Positions 52,701 through 63,559 of a stretch of DNA of 64,000 bases are shown one piece after another (the first letter of the stretch is position 1; every line of letters starts with the position of its first letter). The stretch spans positions 11,055,501 to 11,119,500 of the forward strand of contig JAVTVJ010000001.1 in the NCBI GenBank assembly GCA_034509425.1, written 5' to 3'. The stretch comes from Eopsaltria australis. Lineage: Eukaryota; Chordata; Aves; Passeriformes; Petroicidae. The notes beneath the pieces are model-generated. The model was not told the origin of the DNA. It made no database searches and worked only from the letters and a program-made list of their open reading frames with translations. The translations under genes were made by a program, and so were the position numbers.

Positions 52701-55700
52701 AACAACCCCCGAAAATTCCCAGAGCTACTTATAGCAGCAACCAAAATGTCTTATCACACCCCTGTCTTGGTGACAAATTAAAACTGCAATTTGATTATTA
52801 ACATCTTTCCAAATAAAGGTCTGGATCTCACTTCCCCTGCTGCTGATTGCAAAACTGGACTTGACTTCAGTGGAAGCAGATCTGGCCTCAAGGGTATGTT
52901 TAGAGAAAGCAAGTAGCAGCTATTTTCCTCGTGTTTATTTTACATTTCAGGTTGAGGCATTTGCAAGTGTGGTTTCTGCTGGACTTTGTATAGCTGGGGT
53001 TGTGACTAACAATAATAACAGGCGAAGCTGTGACTTTGCCCCAGCCCCGGAACAAGAGGCCGCCTTGTCCCCAGAGTCATGCAGAAGGCACACAGTGACT
53101 CACACCCTGGTAATGCCTTTGCTGGGTTTCCCCTCACTCCACGGGAAAGGAACTTTTTTTGTCCTTCTATACTTGGCGCAGCCCATGGTCCCAGCCATGT
53201 TGTCCCACAGCTGTGAAGTGTGTTGGGAGTGACTGCACCGAAACCCACAGGACAGGTTGTTTAGCAGCCAAGGGAAGGTAAGCACAGGTACCTAGTGGGA
53301 AGCTAGGTCACGTTTTATTCTGCCTTGAGAACAAATCGAACATACATTACGGTGTAAGGCAGCACCTTGGGGTAAGGGCTCCATAACACCACAACCTTTG
53401 GCACAGCTCTCCACAGAAACAGTGACTTCAAGGTGCACCGTGATTTCCATCCCATCCCTTGGTTTCCATGGGACAGTGCAGGTTCTGTACATTTATCAAC
53501 TGAATACACAAGGTGTCTCTGGGCTTTTTTTCTGTGGCAGTCTCATGCATCAATTTTATTCATTCATTCATTAAGCTATCTCCTTCCTTCCAGAGGCACC
53601 ATCCTCAGGTGATGCTGTCCAATGGATCCAAACACGTGCATGTGTTGGCTTCCTGTGACATTATGGCTCTGGAGCACTCATGCAAGGGCAATCTGGAGAG
53701 TATCTGTGTGTGACTAGTGATGATTGTGAGAGGCTTGGAAAACTGGATACTTTGAGTTTCTGTCAAGGCTGCCTGGCTGTGTCACTCCTCTGTGTCATGT
53801 TCAGAGCATATGAACTTAGTGATGGTTGTTTGGACAACAGATAAAATGGAGCTTCTTGGACACTGGGATTTTTTTCCAGGCAAGTGCTTTCTATTTTTTC
53901 ATACCTTCCACTGCTTATCAGCTCCAGTTTTGTTTCTGGTAGATTTGATTCATATTTAGGGAACTGCCTTTGCCATTGAATTGGATTCCTTACAAAGCTC
54001 CATGACAAATGTGCTAATGGGTAGCTAGATTTGGGGGACCTCTGTATTTTACTCACAATAAAGTCCTGTGTCTTCTCACTGAAATGTTCAGGGGCTCATT
54101 GAGTGCCACAGCCTCGAAGGACCAGCCACATACAGGTCCTTTGCCAGACAAACCTGTGGTTCAAGATGGCCCAGCATTTTGAGATCAGCTTCTCTCACCA
54201 CTGAAGACCAAACAAGACTGGAGAAAAATCTAATCAAGGAAGATATGGCTTTTTGGGAAAATGTTCAGATGATGTCCCTTGGGATAAAAAATTTTGACTG
54301 TTTAGACCATTCAGATTTAAAATTCTTGGAATTCTTACTCATATAAAGCTCTTAATCCCACATCATTCAGAAGTTATGCCTCTACTGCTGTTAACCAGCT
54401 AGGAGCCTAACCTGTGGGACAGAGGATATCTGTACCCTACAATCACAGCAATGACTGCTGTGGCATCTGTATTCCTGAGATAGCTGCATAGCCCTGAAAC
54501 TGCAGTGCCTTTTGACACCTGCATGCCAGAGGCAAAAATAGTCCTCCTGTGTCTAGCAAATCCCTCGCTGCCTGCTAACCCTATTCCTCTATTTCAAGTA
54601 AGCAAAACTACCTGGGGCAGCCCTTCTGTGTACATCACTGACCAGGTATGTGCATGGTTCCTGTGCTGGTGGTCTGTGCCACAACTCAGCAGCAGGTACC
54701 TGGTGATTGTGGTTTCAGTACAAAAGGTTCCCTTGCTAGCACAGGACAATGTTATCTTTTCTCAGCCAAGTCACGAGGGCACACTTTAATTTTCTCTCCA
54801 GAAAAGGTAATAATGTGCATATTTGGAAAAATACCCAAAATCTAAATCTCTAGGACTAACTAATTCAGTGTAGTAGATCATACAGGCTCACTTTGAAAGT
54901 CCTTAAACATCACTTTTGTAGGAATTGACTGGGCAATTCTTCTTGTGCCAGCACCCTGAGTAGATACAGACTTTTTTCCATCCACAAAACTTGTCTGTGT
55001 GTCCTGTCAGAACTGGGATTAGATTGCAAGTAAAAAAATTCCCAAGGTTTGGGATTAAACCTCATGGGAAGCCAGTGGTGCTACAAATTTAAATAATTTC
55101 TGAGGAAAAACATAAGTCTTATATAAATGTCCTCGAAGTCCACAAATCCAAAGCAACTTTGCGTGAAACCATTTCACCCCTCAAGCATTCTTGGCTGCCT
55201 GTTTTGCTCAGTCTGCCTCCTCCCTGATGCAAGAGCAGTCCCTGTGTGCCCGACAGGAGCTGGGGGGTGGCTGTGGATGGGGCAGCTGGTGGAGGAGCTG
55301 CAGCAGCTTGACACTGCAATATGGGAGCCTCCCCAGCTCTGCTGCTGAGGGCAGTGTTGGCTCACGGCGCGTATTATCTTCTCGCGGAGCTCCTTCTCCC
55401 AGCACATAAACAGTTTTGTTTTTGTTTAAAGACTTTCCCACACGAGTGTCTGCCAAGTTCAGAGGACTGCTCCTTGAGACTGATCTTGAATTTTTTGGAA
55501 AGGGAGATGAGATTATATAATAAATTCAGTTAGTCTCAGTGAGGCAGTTGGGAGATGCTGTTTGAGACTATAACGTAACAGCCAATGGAATTAACAAAAA
55601 CAAAAGAATCCATAATTTAAGTGGGGAAGGAACTCAATTTTCAATTTAGTAAGTTTAATTTGGAAGCAGATTCACAGGCAAATCATCTACACATCACAGG

Positions 55701-55806
55701 AGGGTTGAATCATTCTCAAAACAGTAAAACTGAATAGAATAATTTCTCTTAGAATAAAAAGCATGTCTTTTTTCATTACAGCTTGTTGTACACCTTGTTG
55801 TTACCT
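46794..55806. other. Non-coding stretch, nothing recognised beyond simple repeats
   Basis: Holds a T15 run (47274-47288), a short (GGGA)n patch near 49799-49813, two copies of GGAAAGTAACTT near 50746-50770, and an AP-1-like TGAGTCA at 52467-52473 followed after 11 bp by GATAAG (52485-52490). 55230-55400 is GC-richer with a few CpG. No transposon or exon is recognised. Frames reach 123 codons (52861-53232, plus) without domains. Confidence 0.6.
47274..47288. repeat. Poly-T run (15 T)
   Basis: Fifteen T in a T-rich context (ATTTTATTTTACTTTC upstream). If read on the minus strand it could be the A-tail of a retroposed copy, but no body is recognisable. Confidence 0.8.
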
Positions 55807-55856
55807 ATGGGCTCAATGATCTTAGAGATCTTTTCAGCCTAAAGAATTCTATGATA
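55807..55856 (+). mobile_element. Minimal CR1 LINE 3' terminus
   Basis: TGGGCTCAATGATCTTAGAGATC...TTCAGCCTAAAGAATTCTATGATA matches the last about 50 bp of avian CR1, including one intact ATTCTATGAT octamer. No CR1 coding sequence precedes it, so it is either an extremely 5'-truncated LINE or the CR1-like tail of a SINE. No tRNA-type A or B box is evident in the 150 bp upstream, which favours the former. Confidence 0.75.
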
Positions 55857-56466
55857 CAGTGGTTTTCCAGTAATGGTCACCTGGTGATTTAAAGAATTAT
55901 CACTGGTCTTACTGCTGTGACAATACTGAAATTCTTGTTGTTTGCCAATTGTCTATGGATACTGATACTTTTTGTCCAGCTCAAGTCTTGCTCTTCTAAA
56001 TAATTAAACACCCCAAATGCAACAGTTAGAAATAATAATGCAGGAGAAAGATTCCTTTTACAATTTGAACTCAATAACCCAGCATTTCCAGAGAAGCTGA
56101 AATTTAAAAGCACAGTGGAGCCAAGGAACTGGTCTGGCAGTGGGACTGCAGGGAGGCAGGCAGGCTGCGTGCCGGAGGGGCTGGACACCCACCGTGGCTT
56201 CTCTCAGCGTTTCTGGTGGAATTGATGCAGTTGGCCAAACTAGCGTTTTCTCATGGAAATGCTGCTGGCAGTGAGGCCAAAATGGGAGGGAGAGCTGTCA
56301 GAGCAGCATCCCTGAGAGAGAGGGAACTGCTCATGTACTCATCATCTCTAATCCTCCTGAGTAATGTCTCTTGTGGTCAGTGAGGGCAGGTGTTGCTCTG
56401 CAGTGGGAGAAACTATGACAAAATACGCAGACAGCACCAAACCTTAACATTGCTTGGGTATCCCCT

Positions 56467-56515
56467 TGTCTCCTTTTCCTTGGTTTTCCTCCTGTCTCCT
56501 TTTCCTTGGGTATCC
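56467..56515. repeat. Two-copy 26-bp pyrimidine-rich tandem repeat
   Basis: TGTCTCCTTTTCCTTGG starts at 56467 and again at 56493. The flanking GGTATCC words before the first copy and after the second suggest the duplication includes them. Local slippage is likely. Confidence 0.75.
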
Positions 56516-56635
56516 TTCTTACCGCTTTGTGCAGCCTTAGTGTTTCTCACATAGCCAGTTCATCCTCTCCTCTGTAAAGAACACAGAGACTTAGTGAAAC
56601 AGCAGTAGTGGTGATGAGAGGGCTTCAGTTTTAGG

Positions 56636-56732
56636 ACATTTTAGATGGTACCATAATGATAATTTTAATTTTTATTGTATTTATTTATAGAATTAAAAAA
56701 TCTAATGATCATTATGCTACCATCTAAAATGT
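56636..56732. repeat. 97-bp imperfect palindrome (hairpin-forming inverted repeat)
   Basis: The arm at 56636-56660 (ACATTTTAGATGGTACCATAATGAT) is matched by the reverse complement of 56708-56732 with a single mismatch over 25 bases. Inside, AATTTTAATTTTTA-type sequence can pair further with the TTAAAAAATCTA side, leaving an AT-rich loop of about 20-30 bases. Candidate identities are a small non-autonomous DNA transposon (MITE), a precursor-miRNA-like hairpin, or a replication template-switch palindrome. No clear TA or 8-bp target duplication flanks it, so I do not assign a family. Confidence 0.7.
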
Positions 56733-57169
56733 ACACAGGAAAATAAATTCATCTTATGTTTTGAGAATTGAATAAACTCTATCTGTGTACTGAACAAGGA
56801 AATGCATAAGTTTTACAGTTGTCTCGTAGTTAATTATTTCTTGAAATAGAACTTGATTCTGACTGCAGGAACTGTAGGGACTCCTGGGAGCTAAAAAATC
56901 TTGAAAAACCCCACTTAATAAACCATATAACAAATGTGTAGTACAAGATTTTAGAGAGATTATTTCAAATTTTCTATTCTTTCTACATAACCAAGGTTGT
57001 TTTCTTTTATGTAAGGTCTTTAGTTCTTACTGCTGGACCAGGCTACAAACTGTTTAAAGCATGTTTCTTAATTGTTTAGCTTTTTTCCATTACATTATAG
57101 TTTTTCCATATCAACCTAAAAAAATTAGCTGCTGTATTCTGAAAGATAAAAATTAAGAACCTGTTTATT

Positions 57170-57535
57170 ATCATGGAATTATAGAATTATAGAATATACT
57201 GAGCTGGAAGGGACCCATCAGGATTATCGAGTCCAACTCCTGTCCCTGCACAGAACACCCCAAAAATCTCACTATATGCCTGAGAGGTTGTCCAAATGCT
57301 TCTTGAACTCTGTCAGGCTTAGTGCTGTGACCACTTCTCTGGGGAGGCTGTTCAGTGCTCAACCACCATCTGGGTGAAGAACCTTTTCCTGATATCCCAC
57401 CTAAATCTCCCCTGACTCAGCTGCATGCCATTTCCTTGAGTTCTGTCAGTGGTCATGAGAGTGAAGAGAGTGGTGTCTGTCCCTCTGCTTCCCCTCATGA
57501 GGATGTTTAAAACCACAATGAGGTCTCCTCTTGGT
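57170..57535 (-). mobile_element. CR1 LINE, 5'-truncated 3' end (CR1-J/E-like)
   Basis: The left end carries the terminal repeat as ATAGAATT copies (57180-57196), i.e. the 3' octamers read in reverse. It is followed by GAGCTGGAAGGGACCCATCAG, GAGTCCAACTCCTGTCCCTGC, CAGAACACCCCAAAAATCTCAC, GCCTGAGAGGTTGTCCAAATGC, TTCTTGAACTCTGTCAGGCTT and CACAATGAGGTCTCC. The minus strand is therefore the sense strand and the copy is about 366 bp long. It keeps long matches to the consensus I remember and looks younger than the copy at 23.2 kb. The J/E-like label is by phrase recognition. The 5' break is near GGTCTCCTC, after which similarity stops. Confidence 0.92.
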
Positions 57536-57624
57536 ACATGAAATGCCCTTTTATTACTGTTTCCTTTAGCTGAAGGAATGGTTTGGCCTGAATGTGACAG
57601 TGACACCTGCCCTTTTTATCTACC
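57536..57624. other. Unassigned sequence between CR1 and A-rich tract
   Basis: Short segment lying 5' (in CR1 sense) of the truncated CR1. It is probably pre-insertion flanking DNA and shows no recognised feature. Confidence 0.5.
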
Positions 57625-57684
57625 AAAAAAAAAAAAAAAAAATCCACCCCAAAAACCTCAAAACCAAGCAAAACAAAACCAAAA
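57625..57684. repeat. A-rich tract beginning with A18
   Basis: Eighteen A followed by an A/C-rich stretch (CCCCAAAAACC, AAGCAAAACAAAACC). It is low complexity, possibly a decayed retroposon tail, but no body is recognisable on the upstream side. Confidence 0.8.
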
Positions 57685-59599
57685 GCCATCCCCTGAAAAA
57701 CCAGGAAGGGCAAGGAAGCTAATCCAGAGGAAGGTGCCAATAGCCATACCATCCCTGTAGCAAATTGTGTCTCCTCAGACTTCCTTCCCCTCAGGGTCAT
57801 GCTGGGTCTCACTTCTTTCACAGTTAAATATCCCAACTTCAGAGCATGACAGCTCTTATACCTCAAGACTTACTAAAACTTTACAAAACTTTATGCTCTC
57901 CTTCAAGCATCTGCAATCCCATCTGTAGTCCAGAAGGTTCTAGCCACTCTACCTGCCTCTCCTGACTCACCACTGGGCTCCCACTGAAGAAATGGGATTG
58001 GCTGCCCAGGCTGGGGGGCAAGGCAGAACCTGTCACAGCCTGTGGATGCTGGTGCAGAATGTGTCCGAGTCCTTGCGCTCTTGCCAATCTTCAACCCCCG
58101 GCCTGCAGGCCACCAACCACCAGGTCCAGACACATCATTCCTCAGGTAGGGACATCTCATGTCTGAAAAGTGAGAAAAAAAGCTCCTGTGAAATCTCAGC
58201 GGATTTATACACTTACATCCTTCAGGATGTGGGGTTGATTACTCAGGAGGGGACTTCTACTTTTTCTGAGTCAGTACTGAACAAATAACTGGTCTAGCAC
58301 ATCACTCGGAGGGACTGTGGTGTTGTGGTGCTGCCTTTTGCAAGAGCTTTAAGTCAGACCAATATTTTCGCAGCCAAAACCAGTCTGTTCCTGAGAAATG
58401 TACTGAGCAGCAAATGCAGCCAGCTGTGCTTCTCTCCCACCGTTTTGTCTGGTTGTACTTCTTGATGTCACCAAGCATTTGAAGAGGGAGTACAGAGTTA
58501 ATTCAGGAGGTCAGTGGCCCTGTGCTGTTTAGTCCAGAGCTACCTCTCATGGATGCTTTCAAGCTGCCTTAAATCACTCAGCTTCTGTGAGACTTTTAGG
58601 TGGGGACTCATACCATATGAATGCAATGTGAAAATAAGGTTTAGTGTTAGGGGGAGTTTGTGCCATTCTGTTAAAAACCGAGGAACAACTTCTGCTCTGT
58701 CAGTACATGTAGGAGGAGGAAAATACTTTTTCTAGGTATTAGGTATTATTTTTACCTATTGGCCAAGTCAGGTAGCCCTGTGATTATGTCCTTTTATAAT
58801 GATGCACTTCTGCATCCTTTAGATGCATTTATTTATCTGGTGACTGCTAAACAACGCATAGAAAATCTGAAAAGCAAGATAGGCAATGAACTCCTTTCTC
58901 CTTTTGCCTTTTTTTGTGTGGTTAGAGAAAGTATTTCAGAGCATCTGTTTCCCAAATTGCAAACCAATCTGGTCCCAATCTAAAAATCTACAGTGTTATG
59001 CACTGCCTCCTGAAATAAGAACTAATGAAAGTTCACACAATAATATGATCAAATACAGCCTCAATTAATAAAACTGTTAATTTTCTCAGAATGGTTGCTT
59101 GAAGAGAATAAAACCTTAATGTTAATGCCTTAGTTTTCTTCTGGACCCTACAAGACAGGAATGCTCAGAAGAGGCTTTGAAAGATGGCTCTTCCCTCCTG
59201 AACAGCACTCGTACTGCAGACACCCACAGATAGGACCAGACAATACAGCAGTGTCCTGAAAAGGCACTTCCAGAGGAATTTACATCCTCACGCTTTTAGC
59301 TGCCTCCAGAATTTGTTAGTTAACAGATCACAACTTCCTGCTATCGTTTCTGGAAGTCTTGGTCTTTTGATCATTCCATCATGTTCCTGAAATGCGCAAG
59401 AAAATGGAGGCTCTGCATGCCTGTTTTGTTTGATGAGCACAACAGTCCTGAAGCAATCCAAACCATCCATCATTTTTGGCCTGCTCACAGTGAAACAGAC
59501 TCATTGTTTAATCATTACATGCACCAGATATCAGAACACCAGGTTTACCTCTGAGACTCCAGCAATTTATCTCAGAAGTGCTACGACAGCAACAGTTTT
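57685..59599. other. Non-coding stretch, nothing recognised
   Basis: Mixed-composition sequence with frames below 100 codons and no repeat family recognised. 57890-58160 is GC-richer. Confidence 0.62.
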
Positions 59600-59844
59600 A
59601 AACTGAAAGATGGTAGGTTTAGATTGGAAATAAAACAGAGATTTTTTATGATAAGGGTGGTGAGACACTGGAATGTGTCTCCAAGAGAAGCTGTCAATGT
59701 CACATCACCATTCAAAGTCAGGTTGAATGGGGCTTTGAGCAACTGGATCCAGTGAAAGATGATCCTGGCCCATGGCAGAGGAGTTGGACTGGATAATACC
59801 TGAAAGTCCCTCCCAACCCAAGCTGATTTGTGGTTCCATGATTT
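59600..59844 (+). mobile_element. CR1 LINE, 5'-truncated 3' end, plus strand
   Basis: Reads in CR1 sense: AAACTGAAAGATGGTAGGTT, TAGATTGGAAATAAAACAG, AAGGGTGGTGAGACACTGGA, CCAAGAGAAGCTGTCAATGT, AGGTTGAATGGGGCTTTGAG, CCCATGGCAGAGGAGTTGGAC, then CTCCCAACCCAAGCTGATTTGTGGTTCCATGATTT with one decayed terminal octamer (TCCATGATT). Similarity starts abruptly at the 5' side. A 147-codon minus-strand frame (59718-60161) that partly overlaps it is an artefact. Confidence 0.9.
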
Positions 59845-62800
59845 GAAGTGTCCTTCTCCCTCAGACCTGGCTTGCTCACTTGGAGATGCAGTTCATGGCC
59901 CCAAGAGCCAGAGTGGGTGTTATAGACATAGTTGCTGAAGAGCTCCCTAGATAATTCTGAGTTCTTGAAATACTGAGAAGAAATATTGAAAAGAAAAACT
60001 TTTTTGTCTTGAAGAGTTCTATAGTTCTTGTGAATTGCCAAAAAAAGAGGGAAAACTTGCCAATGCCATAAATGTCTTTCTAATGTGTTGCGACCCGGCC
60101 TGTGCTCTTGCATCACAATCCCTGTAAGAGCATAAAAATCTGCAATTCCTTCTAAAACCAATCACTGACTGCCACAGTGTTGTCAACCAGATTTCTCCTC
60201 AGCACTGAGCTTAATACAGAAAAATTGCTATGGTATCCTGAAGATGGAGTGAAAGGCAGAGAAGTTCTTTTGTTTGAATCAGCATTATTGTAGCTTGATG
60301 GCTAGAGTTTTTTGGAAAAAATACTATTTTGTGTGTCAGAACATATTCCTGTTTTTACAGCGATACCTGGGTATTTTCAGTATTGTTTCCAAGATTTTTC
60401 ATATGCAGTATAACATTTTATTTGCTTTTCTATCCAATTCCCACTGAATGGAAGTTTTTCACATACTGCTGCCCCTCCTGCACTCCACCCCTCTAGTTCA
60501 TGAGCAAGTTTACAGAACTCCCTGGCAGCTCATGTTTATTTTCTTATCTTAAGTTAGAGTGCGAAATTAAAACACTTGATTTGTCCTTGGCAAGTTAAAA
60601 TGCATGTTATTTCTATAGCACTGTAGGGGTCTGCAGCTCTTTGTGAACAAGAAGAACCTGAAATACTGTGGCATGGGGCAATGCACTGCCAGACCTTACA
60701 GACGTTCAGACTGGCATGATGGAGTGCACAGAGCCATTCCCTGCTTAGCTAATGCCACTTTGTGGATGTATGCCCTGCTCCTCACACCTGGTGTGGCCAA
60801 CCAGGACGTTTCACTGGAAGGACATTGGAGCCATTGTGCTGTGTGGGCACGGCCCCCTGGGGACACTTTCACAGAGCACCTTGGTGCCACGTGTGTTTCT
60901 GGCACCAGGTCACACAAAAGTCACCAGCCAAGTTTTATGACACCTCAGTTGGGTATTGAAAGCAGTCAGCTTGCAGTGTCATTGACCTCCACGTGGAAAA
61001 ACTGCCTTTATTCACCTTGGCATGGTGTTTTTTGCAGTCTCCATGGAACTCCATGTAGCTCTACCTGTATTTATAGCTGACACAAATAGCACCAGGGTAA
61101 TGCACCCCACAATGTTTCATCATGGTCATCATAAAGCTGTAATATGCTATTTAAAATGCTGTAAAATATTTTTAAATGTCCCATATACCTCAGTTATTAG
61201 TTAAAATCTAAATCAATCAGAAAAATTATTTATCTAGACAACTGTAATTAATTTTACCCTTACATTTCAGCTAAAAGCACATATTCAACAGGCTCTGTCC
61301 TACTCTGTTGACAGAGGAAAAAATTTCTTGTCACTGTTGAATTTGAGGTGGGATAATAAACTGTAAGTTTTAAAAAACCAAGCAGCAGTAAGTAAAACTT
61401 GAAAATGTCACCATTTCTTTATGCACAACTCTCTAGAGTATGTGCACACATACTTGTGAAATGTCTCAATGCAAAATATTTCTCATAAAAATAGTCAGTG
61501 CCCAGCCTCTTGTCAAGTGTTACCCCTTTATCAATGCCTACCATTTCCTGAAAAACAAGCACCATTTCTAAAGAATCAAGTCTAGTTCAAGATAGAGCAA
61601 TTTTGTGAAGGTGGAGAGTAAAATCAGGCATTTTAAAGCTGAAGTACCACTGTGAATGAAATTCTTTTCCATTTTTCCTCCTTTGCTATGATATCAGATG
61701 AGGGTTATATTTATGAACAAGTAATTTGCCATCAGTTGTTGCAGTTTGCCCTGTAGTTCTATGCCATAAAGTTTAGCACGTCCAAAATCTGTTACAGTTT
61801 TAAGCCTATCATAAAAACATAAAAGACAGTTTTGCCTGAGACATAGAAGTATTCAGTCACTTAAATACCTCTCCATTGCCTCCAAATATTTAAAAGTGCA
61901 AGTGGGAAATGCTCACCTAATATACAAAAGCAGTGTCCAATAGCTGGAAAAGAAGATCCTTTCAACTGCAGATTATAAAGATGGTTATCTCTGGGAGAAC
62001 ATTCCTCATCCTTCCCATATGTTCGAAATAAACTGTCTTCTGTGATTCTGAAGTTCTTTTGGCAGGAGAGGAAAAGTGTTGAAATACTACGTTTCACAAT
62101 TTTCCAGACCAAATAGTAACTTATCTAAACGATACATTACTGTATTTTGCAGCACATAAGCTCACCAGCTCTCTGCAAGTCGATAATCCTTTTCATTTTT
62201 CATTACTTGATAGCTAAAGAGGTATCTCACAGAGTTATCATAAGCATTATCAGTGCAAACAGTGATATGAAGCCAAGGACCTTTGTGATCATAGCATGTT
62301 TTCTGCTTGTATGGGATCTTTTAATGCAGTCTCAGTGCCTCATTGAAAGCAGTCCAGCAGACGACAGATTATTTCCCCTATCTGTTTAGTGAGCAACAGC
62401 TATTTGAAACATTTGACATTACAATGGCAGAGAGTCACTGGCCACAAATTAAAATCTGTTCTCTTTATCAAAGATTTAATTTTTATATTATTTGAAAAAA
62501 GCGATACAGTTGGCAGCATTTGGTATTGGCAGCACACAGAAGCTTTTGTCCTACAAAGTTATGTGATTTTGGCTCCAAGTGAATCTTGGGAAATCACATC
62601 ATCTCATTTTCACCATTTCTTTGAGCACAAATCTTACAGCATGTACACAAAAGCTCATGGACCACTCAGTACAAAATAATCCTCAGAAGAATAAATAGTT
62701 CACAATCAATTCACCTCCTGAAGTGTGCATGGTAGAATTTTGGTATCAATTTCTTGCTTTCATAGCAGGCATCCTATTATTTTCTGTGATTTCATGTGTT

Positions 62801-63559
62801 TTAACAATCAAAAACATTTCAAGAGTTGTGTTCTTAGAAGCTCTGTTAGATCCTTTTTATGATTCACACTCTTTGCACGCTGTCTTGCTGTGAGCAATTC
62901 AGAAATGCCTGCGTAAGTGACCATGAGTTGTCTGACACTTACTGCCTTCTTTCCTTCTGTCTGCTCCAAACAAGATCATTTCTACACTTATTTGGTAAAG
63001 CTGACAATCCTATTTTTTTTTTTTTTTTCATTGAGGGAGGGTTTTTCTTGACATTTTAATGGAAGAGCATCAGTTTAGTTGTTGTCACAGTACTGATCCA
63101 CGGAGGGTTGTAATTTGAGCAAACAGAAGTATGTAAGTAAACTTATACTAGCTTTAAATCACAATGATTTTGTCACTTTGAAAACCTTGTGTACTAGGCT
63201 GACTGATCCCACAGGCTGCATATAGCACAGGCAGTATTTGGTCCATGACAGATATTCAAGATAAAATCATTCACTATACATATCAAAATTTTTTCCTATC
63301 TAGATTCACTGTAGCAGCAGCTCTTTTGGTAGGTAGATGACTTTGGAAATTATTTTTATATGCCCCTTCTTGCTTTTCAGTCACAATGGAAAAGACGGTT
63401 CTGTGAGCTCCTAAACAAAATTTAGGACCCTTTGTCATTAGAAGCGTTGCACAAGTGTACTATATTATTTAAGATCAGGAATGCGAGACTCCATCTGAAA
63501 AAGAACGTGTGGAAAGAACTGGGGAGGTTCCCACAATGGGATCCTAATTTATGAGGGAC
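59845..63559. other. Non-coding stretch, nothing recognised
   Basis: Holds a T16 run at 63013-63028. 60640-61000 is GC-richer with a 145-codon plus frame (60643-61080) lacking any domain. 61200-61400 is AT-rich with TAATTAATTTT-type words. No transposon is recognised before the LINE relic at the right edge. Confidence 0.6.
63013..63028. repeat. Poly-T run (16 T)
   Basis: Sixteen T after TA. Homopolymer with no recognisable retroposon body on the minus-strand upstream side. Confidence 0.85.

Larger units (their letters stand above)
55857..57169. other. Non-coding stretch with a tandem duplication and a long inverted repeat
   Basis: Apart from the two repeats listed separately (56467-56515 and 56636-56732), nothing is recognised. 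Confidence 0.65.

Noticed and set aside
52830..52895. CTTGACTTCAGTGGAAGCAGATCTGG, similar to a phrase found in old amniote repeats
   Set aside because: Only about 25 bases resemble it and no flanking similarity was recognised.
55230..55400. GC-richer patch with several CpGs considered as a CpG island or promoter
   Set aside because: It is too short and has too few CpGs. No TATA, initiator or downstream exon is visible.
59718..60161. 147-codon minus-strand open frame
   Set aside because: It partly overlaps the antisense of a CR1 3' end, so it is an artefact of the repeat.
60643..61080. 145-codon plus-strand open frame in GC-richer DNA
   Set aside because: It resembles no protein family I know and overlaps plus and minus frames of 60-73 codons.
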